Below, piece after piece: positions 63,788 to 64,000 of a DNA stretch of 64,000 bases (its first letter is position 1; every line of letters begins with the position of its first letter). Position numbers and translations under genes: made by a program. The DNA is from an uncultured Flavobacteriales bacterium (GTDB lineage: Bacteria > Bacteroidota > Bacteroidia > Flavobacteriales_D > Crocinitomicaceae). Below the pieces are notes generated by a model. It searched no databases and was not told the DNA's origin. It worked only from the letters and a program-made list of their open reading frames with translations. The stretch spans positions 1-64,000 of the forward strand of contig CALJKJ010000016.1 in NCBI GenBank assembly GCA_937973685.1. The letters run 5' to 3'.

Positions 63788-64000
63788 CTATTGTTTTTTG
63801 AAAACAATTGGAATTCCATAATCTAAGCCATTCTTTTTGAGTTTCAGGATTAATCCCTCTGCTTCTGGGAATTGTTTGATGGTACGTTTGATTAAATTCG
63901 TTTTAATATTATCGTATTGTGTACCACTTATAAATCCTAATCCAACACTTCCGATTGAATCAAATTGATTCGTAGGAATACAATCCGTAAAAACATACAA
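63788..64000 (-). CDS. C-terminal fragment of an unidentified protein
   Basis: 70 residues visible (MYVFTDCIPTNQFDSIGSVG and ending GLDYGIPIVFKKQ). The gene continues beyond the right edge, so the visible Met need not be the start. No motif allows a family call. Confidence 0.5.
   Translation of the reverse strand: MYVFTDCIPTNQFDSIGSVGLGFISGTQYDNIKTNLIKRTIKQFPEAEGLILKLKKNGLDYGIPIVFKKQ

Overview
The window looks like a chromosome segment of a marine or freshwater Bacteroidota, probably Flavobacteriales (a Fluviicola/Crocinitomicaceae-like genome is my best guess, by inference). The supporting signs are type IX secretion (T9SS) sorting domains of both A and B type, TAnnTTTG-type -7 promoter elements, AT-rich DNA without Shine-Dalgarno motifs, a CrtD-like carotenoid desaturase, an RND efflux operon and a DUF6952/thioredoxin/peroxiredoxin cluster.

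Positions 1-83 hold the end of riboflavin synthase and its terminator. From about 84 to 33.7 kb the DNA is accessory and looks like one or more integrated elements. The right edge is a large serine recombinase whose reading frame runs through a terminator into the 3' end of a CAU-anticodon tRNA gene, which is a plausible integration site. The left part (0.5-7 kb) is a defence cluster: a PHP-domain/ABC-type ATPase pair, a SEC-C protein, and a complete retron. The retron has a phosphoribosyltransferase-like (PRTase) effector with a winged helix, a structured msr-msd RNA with matching a1/a2 repeats, and a reverse transcriptase carrying the NAxxH, YADD and VTG motifs. A long imperfect palindrome resembling an integron attC site lies just before the retron. 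An IS1-family element abuts the reverse transcriptase gene.

Positions 7.8-19.7 kb (minus strand) form an operon of a T9SS beta-propeller protein, an Rhs/YD-repeat protein, a giant Rhs protein with 21 calcium-binding-type repeats and a C-terminal ADP-ribosyltransferase-like toxin, and a putative immunity gene. At 20.2-22.0 kb a TIR-like (MTH538/ThsB type) protein is followed by two small membrane proteins, a candidate defence system. At 22.0-29.1 kb (minus) an operon encodes a DUF1036-like secreted protein, an M4 metalloprotease with four CUB domains, and two lipoproteins, divergent from an XRE regulator with nested inverted repeats between them. The gene-poor 29.7-31.0 kb stretch contains a strongly supported small structured RNA and a frameshifted small membrane protein. 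It is followed by a MerR-like protein, a 47-residue ORF and the recombinase. Paired CCGTAA motifs about 22 bp apart occur upstream of three of these operons, in the orientation of the gene each time.

From 33.7 kb to the end the window is ordinary core genome: heme A synthase, a T9SS type B PKD protein, truncated hemoglobin with a gamma carbonic anhydrase, OxyR divergent from an AhpC-type peroxiredoxin/thioredoxin operon with a visible LysR-type operator, a PadR regulator with membrane partner, a CrtD-like desaturase, lysA, a LacI regulator, nadK, a CBS protein, pdxJ, a TetR-TolC-adaptor-RND efflux operon with a perfect operator palindrome, a DMT transporter, DUF58, DUF4301 and a methyltransferase.
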